Positions 8,421 through 17,206 of a DNA stretch of 41,191 nt are shown here, piece after piece. The translations under genes and the position numbers were made by a program. The DNA comes from Tyzzerella sp. An114 (GTDB lineage: Bacteria; Bacillota; Clostridia; Lachnospirales; Anaerotignaceae). The notes beneath the pieces were generated by a model. It was not told the DNA's origin, did no database searches, and was given only the letters and a program-made list of their open reading frames with translations. The stretch spans positions 1 to 41,191 of the forward strand of contig NZ_NFLT01000014.1 of the NCBI RefSeq assembly GCF_002161055.1, given 5' to 3'. The first letter of the stretch is position 1. Each line of letters begins with the position of its first letter.

Positions 8421-8491
8421 AAAAACACCCCCTGAAATTTATTTTTTAATACTCATTTAGAGCAAATTTTAATGCAAAAAGCACTCTTTTA

Positions 8492-8520
8492 ATTTTAAAT
8501 CTTTTTAATAATTATGTCAA
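8492..8520 (-). promoter_or_regulatory. Promoter of rny
   Basis: Minus strand TTGACA (8515-8520), 17-nt spacer, TAAAAT (8492-8497). Transcription would start near 8485, giving an untranslated leader of about 65 nt. Confidence 0.75.
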
Positions 8521-8557
8521 GATACATTTAAAATGCCTATCTATAATTACAGTTTCA

Positions 8558-8595
8558 TGTGCATATTGCACAATTAAATATAAAATTTTATATTT
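8558..8595. repeat. Two adjacent inverted repeats between rng and rny
   Basis: TGTGCA-TAT-TGCACA (8558-8572) is followed by an A/T-only 20-nt palindrome (8576-8595). They lie just after the RNase G stop codon on the minus strand. Neither has a convincing U-tract, so termination there is uncertain; an operator role is equally unproven. Confidence 0.4.
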
Positions 8596-8609
8596 TTTGT
8601 ATTAATTTA

Positions 8610-10055
8610 TCACATTAAACACTTTCCATTTAAAATTTCATACTCACAGAATTTTTTATCTCTATCTTCAATAAAATAAACTTTCTTTCCTGTGGTTTTT
8701 TCAATATAATTGAGAATATTATCATTTTTACCTTTAAAGGTTAAAAAAAGTTTTTCATCACATTTTATGGTTACACTATCAAAAACAGTGCTATTAAAAA
8801 TTTTAATAACTTCCCTTCTCATAGCATTTATAGTCCATTCCACAGAATAAACCATACCAGTTCCATTACATTCTTTACACTTATACATTACAGAATGGGA
8901 CAAAGGTGGTCTTACTTTTTTTCTTGTAATCTGCATAAGACAAAGTTCAGTCATTCCAACAACAACAGTTTTTATTCTATCTTTAGACAAAGCACTTTCA
9001 AGAGTTTTTCTCAAAATAATTTTATCTTCATTATCTTTTATATCAATAAAATCAACTATTATCATTCCTGAAAGATTTCTTAATCGTATCTGTTTTGCCA
9101 CTTCATAACAGGCTTCAATATTAGTTTTCATTATTGTTTTTTGAAAATTTTTACTGCCTGTAAATTTTCCTGTATTAACATCTATGACAACACAGGCTTC
9201 AGTCTCCTCTATAATAAGAAATCCTCCACTTTTAAGCCAAACTTTTTTTTGTAAAGCCTTTTCCACTTTACTCTCAATAAAATATTCCTCAAAAAGAGGA
9301 ATATTACTGTCATAAAATTTCAATTTTTCTTTTATACCTTCATATTCTTTCCCATATTCTAAAAGCTCATTATAATATTCTCTGTCATTGACAACAAGTT
9401 CATCTATGTCATCAGAAAAAAGTTCTCTTATTATACCGAAAGCAGTTCCAGCATCTTTCAATATAAGAGCAGGAGCTTTTATATATTTACCCTTTTCCTC
9501 CACAAAACGGCTTTTTTCCAAAAGACTATTTATTTCTTTTTCATACTCCTCAAGGCTTTTTCCTTCACCTTCTGTTCTGACAATAATACCATAATTTTCA
9601 GGTAATATTTTTTCTATAATTGATTTTATTCTCTGTCTTTCTTCTTTAGAAACTATCTTTTTTGATATACCTATATTATTTTCATCGGGAAGTATGACAA
9701 CAAATTTTCCTGTATAAGATATTTTTTCAGTTACAACAGCACCTTTTGTGCCTACTCCGTCTTTTTCAACTTTTACAATAACATCTGTTCCAGCTTTAGG
9801 GCGGTTTTTTCGTGTATTATTTTCGTCATTCTCCGCTCTCTCTTTGCCATAATACATATAAGCGTTTTTATCTCTACCTATATCAACAAAGGCTGCCTGC
9901 ATACCGGGAACAACGGACTCTATCTTTCCGCAATATATATTGCCCGCAATAGAGTCCTCTTTTCCATTATCAAATATAAGCTCCAAAAGTTCTCCATTTT
10001 CTGTAAGGGCAATTCTCTTTTGACCTCCAAAGGAGTCTATAAGTATTCTTTTCAT
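8610..10055 (-). CDS. rng: Ribonuclease G/E family endoribonuclease
   Basis: A 481-residue single-strand-specific endoribonuclease of the RNase E/G family. It has an S1 RNA-binding domain (about 38-105; GNIYCGKIESVVPGMQAAFVDIG) and an RNase H-like/DNase I-like catalytic region with acidic motifs VVIDVNTGKFTG and MIIVDFIDI. A zinc-link CxxC (CKECNGTG) follows. The length matches RNase G, without the RNase E scaffold tail. Its ATG overlaps the stop of the preceding gene (ATGA), so it is translationally coupled as the last gene of a three-gene operon. In many Clostridia rplU follows this gene; here RNase Y follows. Confidence 0.9.
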   Translation of the reverse strand: MKRILIDSFGGQKRIALTENGELLELIFDNGKEDSIAGNIYCGKIESVVPGMQAAFVDIGRDKNAYMYYGKERAENDENNTRKNRPKAGTDVIVKVEKDGVGTKGAVVTEKISYTGKFVVILPDENNIGISKKIVSKEERQRIKSIIEKILPENYGIIVRTEGEGKSLEEYEKEINSLLEKSRFVEEKGKYIKAPALILKDAGTAFGIIRELFSDDIDELVVNDREYYNELLEYGKEYEGIKEKLKFYDSNIPLFEEYFIESKVEKALQKKVWLKSGGFLIIEETEACVVIDVNTGKFTGSKNFQKTIMKTNIEACYEVAKQIRLRNLSGMIIVDFIDIKDNEDKIILRKTLESALSKDRIKTVVVGMTELCLMQITRKKVRPPLSHSVMYKCKECNGTGMVYSVEWTINAMRREVIKIFNSTVFDSVTIKCDEKLFLTFKGKNDNILNYIEKTTGKKVYFIEDRDKKFCEYEILNGKCLM

Positions 10056-10804
10056 AATACACCGACACCCTCAGAAAGTCCCATATATTTCCCATTTTCT
10101 TCTCTAAACATCTCAACTCTTTTATATCTTATATCAAACTTATTAAATTCAAATCCAATATATTTATAAAATCCATCAACAACATTTTCAGGTTTAAGAT
10201 TTCTTTTACTTCCTGCTGCCAAAAACATAAAAAGTTTAGGTGTGTTTTCATCAGAAATATTTTTAATCTCAAAAATATCCTCACGTATATTTGTTTCTTT
10301 GAAATTATTTTTTGTTTTTTTCATAACCATAATTTCATTTTGAGCCAAATATCCTGAAAGATTTTCTTCTATCATTTTAGGAGTCACTCTATCATCAAGT
10401 ACAGCTTCATAAGTTGCAGCGGCAATACTAGCCATAGCCTTTTCAGTTCCATTTTTAAGTAAAACAACATCAACAACTTTCACACCAAAAGGCAAAACCT
10501 CATTAAATCTGTTTTTAATATCCTCTGTATCAACTTTCTCTCTAAATTCAAAATCACCATACTCTCCACAGCTTGTTGTTCCAAGAGTTAAAGGACTAGC
10601 AAAGGATAAAAGCTGATGAGGATTAAATCCCTGTGAGTAGGCAATAGGAAGTTCAGCTCTTTTTATAGCTCTCTGAAAAATACGCATAACATCAAGATGA
10701 CCTATATATTTTACTTCCTCACCTTTAGTAAATTTAACTCTATATATAATACGTTCTTTTGGCGGAGTAAAAGCTCCGCCGCCATAAACAATGTCTTTTT
10801 TCAT
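10052..10804 (-). CDS. TIGR03936 / DUF2344 family protein
   Basis: A 250-residue protein of the DUF2344 family, usually encoded between a TIGR03960 radical SAM protein and RNase G, as here. Recognisable sequence includes YRVKFTKGEEVKYIGHLDVM, FQRAIKRAELPIAYSQGFNP and a beta-rich middle section. It has no signal peptide or membrane segment. The family fuses with, or pairs with, radical SAM partners, and its exact role is unknown. The start ATG has AAAGGTAG about 9 nt upstream, and the gene overlaps rng by 4 nt. Confidence 0.88.
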   Translation of the reverse strand: MKKDIVYGGGAFTPPKERIIYRVKFTKGEEVKYIGHLDVMRIFQRAIKRAELPIAYSQGFNPHQLLSFASPLTLGTTSCGEYGDFEFREKVDTEDIKNRFNEVLPFGVKVVDVVLLKNGTEKAMASIAAATYEAVLDDRVTPKMIEENLSGYLAQNEIMVMKKTKNNFKETNIREDIFEIKNISDENTPKLFMFLAAGSKRNLKPENVVDGFYKYIGFEFNKFDIRYKRVEMFREENGKYMGLSEGVGVL

Positions 10805-10843
10805 ATTTTATCTACCTTTCAGCAATATTAATATATTAACAAA

Positions 10844-12703
10844 TTAATAATTTTCTCTCTCATCAAAACATATACCTGTTTTAAAGCATTTAGCACCACA
10901 GTTTGAACAATCCTGACGACAGTTAGGAGTTGTCTCTGCTCTTTCAGCCTTAAGTCTTTCATTCATAAGGAAATGTTTTGAAACACCAACAGAAATATGG
11001 TCCCAAGGAAGTATTTCGTCAAAGCTTCTCTTTCTGTTAGCATAGAAAGCCATGTCCACACCTGTCTCATCAAAGGCCTGAACCCATTTATCATAGTCAA
11101 ACATATCTGACCAACCATCAAAAGTACAGCCAAGCTGCCAAGCTCTATAAACAGCACGACCAACTTTTCTATCACCTCTTGCAAGAACACCTTCAAGACT
11201 TGATAATTTTGTCTCATGGTACTGATATTTAAGCTGTTTTCTTGTGACTGCATTTTTTACAAGTTTTGCTTTTTCTCCAAACTCTTGATATGTGTTCTGA
11301 GCGTCCCACTGGAAAGGAGTGAAAGGTTTTGGAACGAAACAAGAACTACTTGCAACAACATTTACAGGTCTATTTCTCTTTTCCTTAGGCTGTTCATAGT
11401 ATTTATCAACAATCTTTTCAGAAAGTTTAGCAATACCCAATAAGTCCTCCTCTGTTTCTGTTGGTAAACCAATCATAAAGTAGAGTTTAACTCTATTCCA
11501 ACCACCAGAGAAAGCAAGTTCACAGCCTTTTAATATATCTTCCTCAGTAAGATTTTTATTTATAACATCTCTAAGTCTCTGACTTCCCGCTTCAGGAGCA
11601 AATGTAAGAGAACTTTTTCTAACTTCTTGTATTTTCTGCATAAGGTCAAGGGAGAAAGCGTCAATTCTCAAAGAAGGTAATGAAAGATTTACAGCTTTAT
11701 CCTTAAACTCATCTAAAAGACCATTAGCAAGCTCTGGGAAACAAGTATAATCGCTTGTACTTAAAGATATAAGAGAAATCTCCTCATGACCAGAAGCCGC
11801 CACAAGATTTTTAGCCTGTCCCATAAGAACATCAGGTTTTTTCTGTCTAACAGGTCTATAAACAAAGCCAGCCTGACAGAAACGGCAACCTCTTATACAA
11901 CCTCTGAAAAGTTCAAGAGTAACCCTGTCATGGACAACTTCAATAAGAGGCACAAGCTGTTTTTCAGGATAGAAAACATTATCCATGTCAGTAACTATAA
12001 CTTTTCTTATTATTTTTCTTGCTTTTGGGTGATTTGGAGTAAATGATTTTATCTCTCCATTTTCTTTATACTCAACATCATAGTATTTAGGAACATATAT
12101 GCCTTCAAGGTCAAGGAGACTTTCAAGGAAATCAGCCTTTGTTCCACCGTTTTTCTTATTTTCTTTATACATTTCTATAATTTGGTCATATAAAACTTCA
12201 CCCTCACCCATATAGAAGAAATCAACCATTTCAGCCAAAGGCTCTGGATTGTAAGCACAAGAACCACCACATACAATTATAGGGTCATCTTCACTTCTAT
12301 CCTTTGAGAATATAGGTATACCACCAAGGTCAAGCATATTAAATATATTTGTATAACTCATTTCATACTGTAATGTGAAACCTAAAAAATCAAAATTTTT
12401 GATACTTTCCTGAGTTTCAAGGGAGAAAAGAGGTATATTTTTTTCTCTCATAATTTTTTCAAGGTCAATCCAAGGAGCAAAAACACGTTCACAATAAGTG
12501 TCCTCACGTCTGTTTAAGAAAAAGTATAAAATTTGAAGTCCAAGGTGACTCATTCCCACTTCATAAACGTCAGGGAAACAAAAACCAAAACGAACATCAA
12601 CTTTTTTAGGGTCTTTAACGACCATATTTATTTCATTTCCAGTATATCTAGCAGGTTTTTCCACTTGCATAAGTATACTGTCAGGTATCATATTTTTTTT
12701 CAT
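10844..12703 (-). CDS. TIGR03960 family B12-binding-type radical SAM protein
   Basis: A 619-residue radical SAM protein. The N-terminal part (about 1-230) resembles a B12-binding fold (VRFGFCFPDVYEVGMSHLG, DFLGFTLQYE, IVCGGSCAYNPEPLAE). The radical SAM core contains the 4Fe-4S motif C-x3-C-x2-C in FRGCIRGCRFCQAGFVYRPV. The C-terminal region ends with a cysteine cluster (CRQDCSNCGAKCFKTGICFD). The start is moved to 12703 because GGAGG precedes that ATG; the longer frame begins with a TTG inside the ribosome site. It heads the operon with DUF2344 and rng. The substrate is unknown. Confidence 0.9.
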   Translation of the reverse strand: MKKNMIPDSILMQVEKPARYTGNEINMVVKDPKKVDVRFGFCFPDVYEVGMSHLGLQILYFFLNRREDTYCERVFAPWIDLEKIMREKNIPLFSLETQESIKNFDFLGFTLQYEMSYTNIFNMLDLGGIPIFSKDRSEDDPIIVCGGSCAYNPEPLAEMVDFFYMGEGEVLYDQIIEMYKENKKNGGTKADFLESLLDLEGIYVPKYYDVEYKENGEIKSFTPNHPKARKIIRKVIVTDMDNVFYPEKQLVPLIEVVHDRVTLELFRGCIRGCRFCQAGFVYRPVRQKKPDVLMGQAKNLVAASGHEEISLISLSTSDYTCFPELANGLLDEFKDKAVNLSLPSLRIDAFSLDLMQKIQEVRKSSLTFAPEAGSQRLRDVINKNLTEEDILKGCELAFSGGWNRVKLYFMIGLPTETEEDLLGIAKLSEKIVDKYYEQPKEKRNRPVNVVASSSCFVPKPFTPFQWDAQNTYQEFGEKAKLVKNAVTRKQLKYQYHETKLSSLEGVLARGDRKVGRAVYRAWQLGCTFDGWSDMFDYDKWVQAFDETGVDMAFYANRKRSFDEILPWDHISVGVSKHFLMNERLKAERAETTPNCRQDCSNCGAKCFKTGICFDERENY

Positions 12704-12750
12704 ATTTTCCTCCAAAATTTATTTATTGCATAGTTACCTAGTTTATATAA

Positions 12751-12787
12751 TAACTCAAAATCAATACAATTTCATCATTTTGAGTTA
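12751..12787. repeat. 11-bp inverted repeat in a divergent promoter region
   Basis: TAACTCAAAAT (12751-12761) is repeated inverted as ATTTTGAGTTA (12777-12787) with a 15-nt spacer. It lies between the divergent TIGR03960 operon (minus) and malic enzyme (plus), immediately before the malic enzyme -35. The form fits a regulator binding site or a leader hairpin of the minus transcript. Confidence 0.5.
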
Positions 12788-12810
12788 AATACTCATATTT
12801 TCTAATATTA

Positions 12811-12839
12811 TTGACATAAGTTATTTAAAAATATAAAAT
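12811..12839 (+). promoter_or_regulatory. Promoter of the malic enzyme gene
   Basis: TTGACA (12811-12816), 17-nt spacer, TAAAAT (12834-12839), placing the start near 12846. Confidence 0.8.
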
Positions 12840-12873
12840 TATTAACATAATTTTACTAAAGAAGGTGTAAAAA

Positions 12874-14046
12874 ATGGATATTAAAGAAAGAGCATTACAA
12901 GCTCACAGAGAATGGAAAGGCAAAATAGAAATCAAATGCAGAGCAAAAGTTACAAACGCTGATGAACTTTCAGTGGCATACACACCGGGAGTTGCCCAGC
13001 CTTGTTTAGCAATTCAGAAAGAACCAAATCTCTCCTTTGAGCTTACAAGAAGATGGAACACAGTAGCAGTAATAACAGACGGTACAGCTGTTTTAGGTTT
13101 AGGTGACATTGGACCTGAAGCTGGTATGCCTGTTATGGAAGGAAAATGTGCCTTATTCAAAGAATTTGGAGATGTTGACGCAATTCCTCTCTGTGTACGT
13201 TCAAAAGATACAGATGAGATTGTAAAGGCAATAAGTCTTTTTGCTGGAAGTTTTGGTGGAATAAATCTTGAAGATATTTCAGCTCCAAGATGTTTTGAGA
13301 TTGAGAAAAAACTCAAAGAAGTATGTGATATACCTGTATTCCATGATGACCAGCATGGTACAGCTGTTGTTGTTCTTGCAGGACTTAAAAATGCCCTTAG
13401 ACTTGTAGGTAAAAGTCTTGAGACATCAAAAGTTGTAATAAATGGTGCTGGAAGTGCTGGAACAGCTATTGGAAAACTTCTCTTAAAAGCTGGAGTAAAA
13501 AATCTTATACTCTGCGATAAAGATGGAGCTATAACAGCTGATAACACATACGAAAATCCTGCTTTCACAGAACTTTCACATATAACAAATCCTGAAAGAA
13601 AAAGTGGTAAACTTGCAGACGTTTTGAAGGGAGCAGACGTATTTATAGGTGTATCAGGACCAAAACTTTTAAAAGCGGAAATGATACAAGAAATGGCAAA
13701 AGACCCAATTGTATTTGCAATGGCAAACCCTGTACCTGAAATATATCCTGATGAAGCTAAAAAGGCAGGAGCAAGAGTTGCTTGTTCAGGAAGAAGTGAT
13801 TTCCCTAACCAGATTAACAACGTTCTTGCATTCCCTGGAATATTTAGAGGTGCCCTTGATGTGCGTGCTAAGGACATTACAGAAGATATGAACATAGCAG
13901 CTGCTTTCGCCATAGCAGACCTTATATCAGAAGATGAACTTAAAGAAGACTATGTTATACCTTCTCCTTTCGACAAGAGAGTATGCCCTGCAATAGCAAA
14001 GGCAGTTTCTGAAAAAGCAAAAGAATTGGGTTTAGCAAGACTTTAA
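12874..14046 (+). CDS. NAD(P)-dependent malic enzyme
   Basis: Cytosolic enzyme that oxidatively decarboxylates malate to pyruvate, yielding NADH or NADPH. The 390-residue length fits the short bacterial type (like YtsJ/MaeA-type proteins). Malate-binding and metal motifs are present: VAYTPGVAQPC, DGTAVLGLGDIGPEAGMPVM (about 68-87) and FHDDQHGTAVVVLAGL. A Rossmann fold with VINGAGSAGTAIGKLLL follows. AAGAAGGTG precedes the ATG. Cofactor preference cannot be told from the sequence by eye. Confidence 0.93.
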   Translation: MDIKERALQAHREWKGKIEIKCRAKVTNADELSVAYTPGVAQPCLAIQKEPNLSFELTRRWNTVAVITDGTAVLGLGDIGPEAGMPVMEGKCALFKEFGDVDAIPLCVRSKDTDEIVKAISLFAGSFGGINLEDISAPRCFEIEKKLKEVCDIPVFHDDQHGTAVVVLAGLKNALRLVGKSLETSKVVINGAGSAGTAIGKLLLKAGVKNLILCDKDGAITADNTYENPAFTELSHITNPERKSGKLADVLKGADVFIGVSGPKLLKAEMIQEMAKDPIVFAMANPVPEIYPDEAKKAGARVACSGRSDFPNQINNVLAFPGIFRGALDVRAKDITEDMNIAAAFAIADLISEDELKEDYVIPSPFDKRVCPAIAKAVSEKAKELGLARL

Positions 14047-14095
14047 CACAATAATAGTTGATTTTTTTTAAAATTCTGTTATTATAGTCTTTAAT

Positions 14096-14118
14096 ACAGT
14101 CTTTTAAAGACTGTTTTG
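14096..14118 (+). terminator. Short hairpin with T-run after malic enzyme
   Basis: ACAGTCTTT-T-AAAGACTGT (14096-14114) followed by TTTTG. A weak promoter-like TTGATT (14058) / ATTATA pair lies just upstream, so the hairpin could also be the 5' end of the next transcript. Confidence 0.55.
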
Positions 14119-14158
14119 TATCTTATTATTTTTATATTTTTTAGGAGAGTGATTTTTA

Positions 14159-15397
14159 GTGGAACCTGGTAGTTCGTGGATGTTTATTGTTTTGGTGATT
14201 TTACTTATGATGTCAGCATTTTTCTCGGCATCTGAAACTGCTCTTACTTCTCTTAGTAAGATAAGACTTAAAAACATGGTTGAAGATAAAATTAAAAATG
14301 CAGCATTAATCGAAAAACTTGTAAATAACCCCAATAAACTGCTAAGTGCCATACTTGTAGGAAACAACCTTGTAAACATAGCAGCAACATCTCTTTTGAC
14401 TTCATTGACTCTTGCTTATGCACCAAAAAACGGTGTAGCCATAGCAACAGCCATAACAACAATAGCTGTACTTATATTTGGTGAGATAACACCAAAAACA
14501 TTTGCGGCTGAAAACTCAGAGAAGGTTTCCCTTGCTGTGGCAAAAATTATAAACGCTATTATATTTGTACTTACTCCTGTAATATGGATATTAAATATAA
14601 TAACAGGTGTTATAATGAAAATACTTGGTGTAAATAAAAATGGTATTTCCGCAACAATAACAGAGGCTGAACTTAAAACAATGGTAAATGTTAGCCATGA
14701 AGAAGGTGTAATTGAGATTGACGAGAGAAGAATGATAAACAATGTATTCGACTTTGACAACTCAAAAGCAAAAGATGTTATGACACCTAGAACAGACATG
14801 ATTGCCATTGAAGATACAGCAACATATGAGGAAATAGTTACTCTTTTTAAAGAGGAACGTTTTTCAAGACTTCCTGTTTATCATGAAAGTATTGACAACA
14901 TAACAGGTATACTTCATCTTAAAGACATTGTATTTATTGATGAAAAAGATTTCAAAGTTGAAAATTATATGCGTGAACCGTATTTTACATACGAGTCAAA
15001 AATCATATCAGAACTTTTTTCAGAAATGCGTACAAACAGAATTCCTGTTGCCATAATACTTGATGAATATGGTGGAACATCTGGTCTTGTAACAATAGAA
15101 GACATGGTTGAAGAAATCGTTGGCGAAATTGCTGATGAATATGATGAAGAAGATGAAGAAATAACAGTAATAAAAGAAGATGAATATATCGTTGACGGAA
15201 GTACAAGACTTGAAGACGTAAACGAAATGATAGGAACAAAATTCGAGTCAGAGGATTTTGACACAATAGGCGGATATGTCATAGGAGTTATGGGACGTTT
15301 CCCTGATGAAGGTGAAGAAATAGAGACTGACGGAATTAAGATAAAAGTTGAAAAATCCGATAAAAACAGAATAGATGAACTTAGAATATTCACATAA
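14159..15397 (+). CDS. CNNM/CorC (HlyC) family membrane protein with CBS domains
   Basis: A 412-residue protein with the order DUF21 transmembrane domain (about 1-185, three to four helices, with SAFFSASETALTSLSKIRLK near the start), two CBS domains (about 205-325; MTPRTDMIAIE and PVAIILDEYGGTSGLVTIEDM) and a C-terminal CorC_HlyC domain (about 335-410; FDTIGGYVIGVMGRFPDEGE). Homologues have been linked to Mg2+/Co2+ or Na+ transport; the hemolysin label is historical. The GTG start gives the normal N-terminus (MEPGSSWMF); AGGAG lies 12 nt upstream, slightly far. A bidirectional terminator follows. Confidence 0.87.
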   Translation: MEPGSSWMFIVLVILLMMSAFFSASETALTSLSKIRLKNMVEDKIKNAALIEKLVNNPNKLLSAILVGNNLVNIAATSLLTSLTLAYAPKNGVAIATAITTIAVLIFGEITPKTFAAENSEKVSLAVAKIINAIIFVLTPVIWILNIITGVIMKILGVNKNGISATITEAELKTMVNVSHEEGVIEIDERRMINNVFDFDNSKAKDVMTPRTDMIAIEDTATYEEIVTLFKEERFSRLPVYHESIDNITGILHLKDIVFIDEKDFKVENYMREPYFTYESKIISELFSEMRTNRIPVAIILDEYGGTSGLVTIEDMVEEIVGEIADEYDEEDEEITVIKEDEYIVDGSTRLEDVNEMIGTKFESEDFDTIGGYVIGVMGRFPDEGEEIETDGIKIKVEKSDKNRIDELRIFT

Positions 15398-15398
15398 T

Positions 15399-15433
15399 AA
15401 AAAAAGGTATTCCCATAAGGGAATACCTTTTTT
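15399..15433. terminator. Bidirectional terminator between the CNNM gene and spoIVFB
   Basis: GGTATTCCC (15406-15414), loop ATAA, GGGAATACC (15419-15427), with A-tract and T-tract flanks. It serves both converging genes. Confidence 0.9.
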
Positions 15434-16244
15434 AAGTAAGTATTTTCACAATATCTTCCATGCTTTTTTCTACAATATGACCTCTTTTATTTTTATATAC
15501 AACAAAGAAATAATCGTCATAATTAAAATATCTTACTATACTTCTATAATCACCCCTATAAAATATTCTTTTAATATTCATAGGTCTCAAATTATAATCT
15601 CTGTCTTTATCAATAACAGTTATATAAAAATCTGAAATTCTTTCAAGATACTCTCTCCTTCTTGAAAAAAAGAAATATCCTCCTATAACCATAAGACTTA
15701 TATTAAAGGGATACAATATAACTTGAATAACCCCTACAATCATAAGTATTAATCCAAAAATACCTTCAACATTTGTCATAAACTTTGCAGTTCTCACAAC
15801 ACCTAAATTTCTTCCCATAATACTATAAACAATATTTCCACCGTCAAGAGGTATTACCGGTATAATATTAAAAACTGCAAATACAATGTTTATGTGAGAA
15901 AAGAACAACATCATATCACCTTGAAACATATGAACAATAATTCCTATAATTATATTAGTTAAAGGTCCACATAAAAGTATAAAAATTCTTTCATACTGAG
16001 AAAAACTCCAAAAATTTTTTATTTTAGCAATTTCACCTATGGGTGTTATATAAAATTCTTCAATCTCTCCACCACAAATATAAGCTGCTGCAACATGGGC
16101 AGTCTCATGGAGAGTCACAGCAGCAAAAACAGCCATAATCTCAATAAAATACCCCATTGAAACAGCAAATATAAAAAGTATAATAACACCTAGATGTAAT
16201 TTTAATTTACCTAGAGAAATCAAAATCCAAACTCCTTTTGTCAT
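15432..16244 (-). CDS. spoIVFB: SpoIVFB-like site-2 (M50) metalloprotease
   Basis: A 270-residue polytopic membrane zinc protease. In Bacillus SpoIVFB cleaves pro-sigma-K in the mother cell during sporulation. The zinc motif HETAH (46-50) lies in a membrane segment, and the second signature NIIPVIPLDGG (127-137) supplies the third ligand. A C-terminal cytosolic region starts near 190 and may hold a CBS-like domain. The chosen ATG lies 11 nt after the stop of the upstream M23 gene. An upstream TTG (16283) would overlap that gene; neither start has a clear ribosome site, so translational coupling is likely. Pairing with an M23 gene matches spoIVFA-spoIVFB. Confidence 0.85.
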   Translation of the reverse strand: MTKGVWILISLGKLKLHLGVIILFIFAVSMGYFIEIMAVFAAVTLHETAHVAAAYICGGEIEEFYITPIGEIAKIKNFWSFSQYERIFILLCGPLTNIIIGIIVHMFQGDMMLFFSHINIVFAVFNIIPVIPLDGGNIVYSIMGRNLGVVRTAKFMTNVEGIFGLILMIVGVIQVILYPFNISLMVIGGYFFFSRRREYLERISDFYITVIDKDRDYNLRPMNIKRIFYRGDYRSIVRYFNYDDYFFVVYKNKRGHIVEKSMEDIVKILT

Positions 16245-16254
16245 TTTATTTTTG

Positions 16255-17078
16255 TCAATTTTTTGTAAGCAATCCTTTTTCAATTATATTTTCAAACAAT
16301 ATTTCAGGGTCTATATAATTATCGCTTTTATCTTTAACTCCCACATGAACATGAGGCCCTGTTGAATATCCTGTATTTCCTGAAAGAGCTATTTTCTGAT
16401 TTTTAGCTATAAAATCCCCTTCTTCAACAATATATTTATTCAAATGTGCATATATAACTGTATATCCCGAAACAGTCTCATATTTTATAAAAACTCCATT
16501 AGCTTTATCTTCACCTACAAAAGTAACGTATCCATCATCAACAGCAAAAACATCACTATTTTCATCAACACCTATATCAATACCATTATGAAAATCAGTA
16601 TCATTAGAAAAAGGGTCACTTCTCTCTCCAAAATCTGAAGTTATAACACCACAAGAAACAGGGGAACAAAAATTTAATTCACCATTTTTCCAGAGTCCTC
16701 CCTGTTGTTCTCCATATAAGTCCTCTGTCCCTCTGTGCTGGTATCTGGTATAAACCCCTCCTCACCATTTTTATCATCTTTAAAATAATTTTTTCCACCA
16801 AAAACTTTAATTGTCTCAACAGTCTCTTGCCCTTTTTCAACAACCTGTTGAAAAGGTATTTGTTCTCTTAAAACTTCCGAAACTTTGTCCAATATTTTTC
16901 TACTGCCTTCTCCTCCTGCTATTGTCATAATAATTACAGCAAAAACTATAACAGCAGATATGTATCCTTGAAATACAAATATATTACCTTCGGGAACATC
17001 TTCACTTTTTTTGTTTAGCCTTCTTCGTCTTGAAAAATCATCAGAACTGTACCTTTTTAATATCTTATCCCTATCCAT
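16255..17078 (-). pseudogene. spoIVFA: SpoIVFA-like M23 family protein, interrupted by a frameshift
   Basis: Two reading frames together make a protein of about 274 residues. Frame one (17078-16674, 134 residues) has an arginine-rich cytosolic head and one membrane helix (about 36-55). Frame two, open from before 16740 to the stop at 16255, holds an M23 domain with both zinc motifs, HNGIDIG and GPHVHVGV. Frame two has no start codon of its own until a TTG at 16443 inside the domain. The frames join by a -1 shift; adding one A to the A5 run at 16685-16689 fuses them as ...EDSGKNGELNFCSPVS. In Bacillus SpoIVFA anchors and regulates SpoIVFB. True mutation, sequencing error and slippage are all possible. 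Confidence 0.75.
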
Positions 17079-17143
17079 AAAATATATAACCTCCCTTTTC
17101 TTTAATACAAATATATTAATGAATATTTAAAATAATAACCGAG

Positions 17144-17172
17144 TTTACAACAAAGAATATATATTATATAAT
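17144..17172 (+). promoter_or_regulatory. Promoter of the thioredoxin-like lipoprotein gene
   Basis: TTTACA (17144-17149), 17-nt spacer, TATAAT (17167-17172). Confidence 0.75.
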
Positions 17173-17206
17173 GTTTTTTAAATAACCAAAATCAGGAGGA
17201 ATATAA

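Noticed and set aside
8576-8595. 20-nt palindrome as an operator or terminator
   Set aside because: It is made only of A and T in A/T-rich DNA and could arise by chance; there is no U-tract in the right place.
16680-16760. Programmed -1 frameshifting in spoIVFA
   Set aside because: The A5 run does not form a canonical X XXY YYZ heptamer in the zero frame and no clear stimulatory stem follows, so a simple indel or read error is more likely. It stays open as a possibility.
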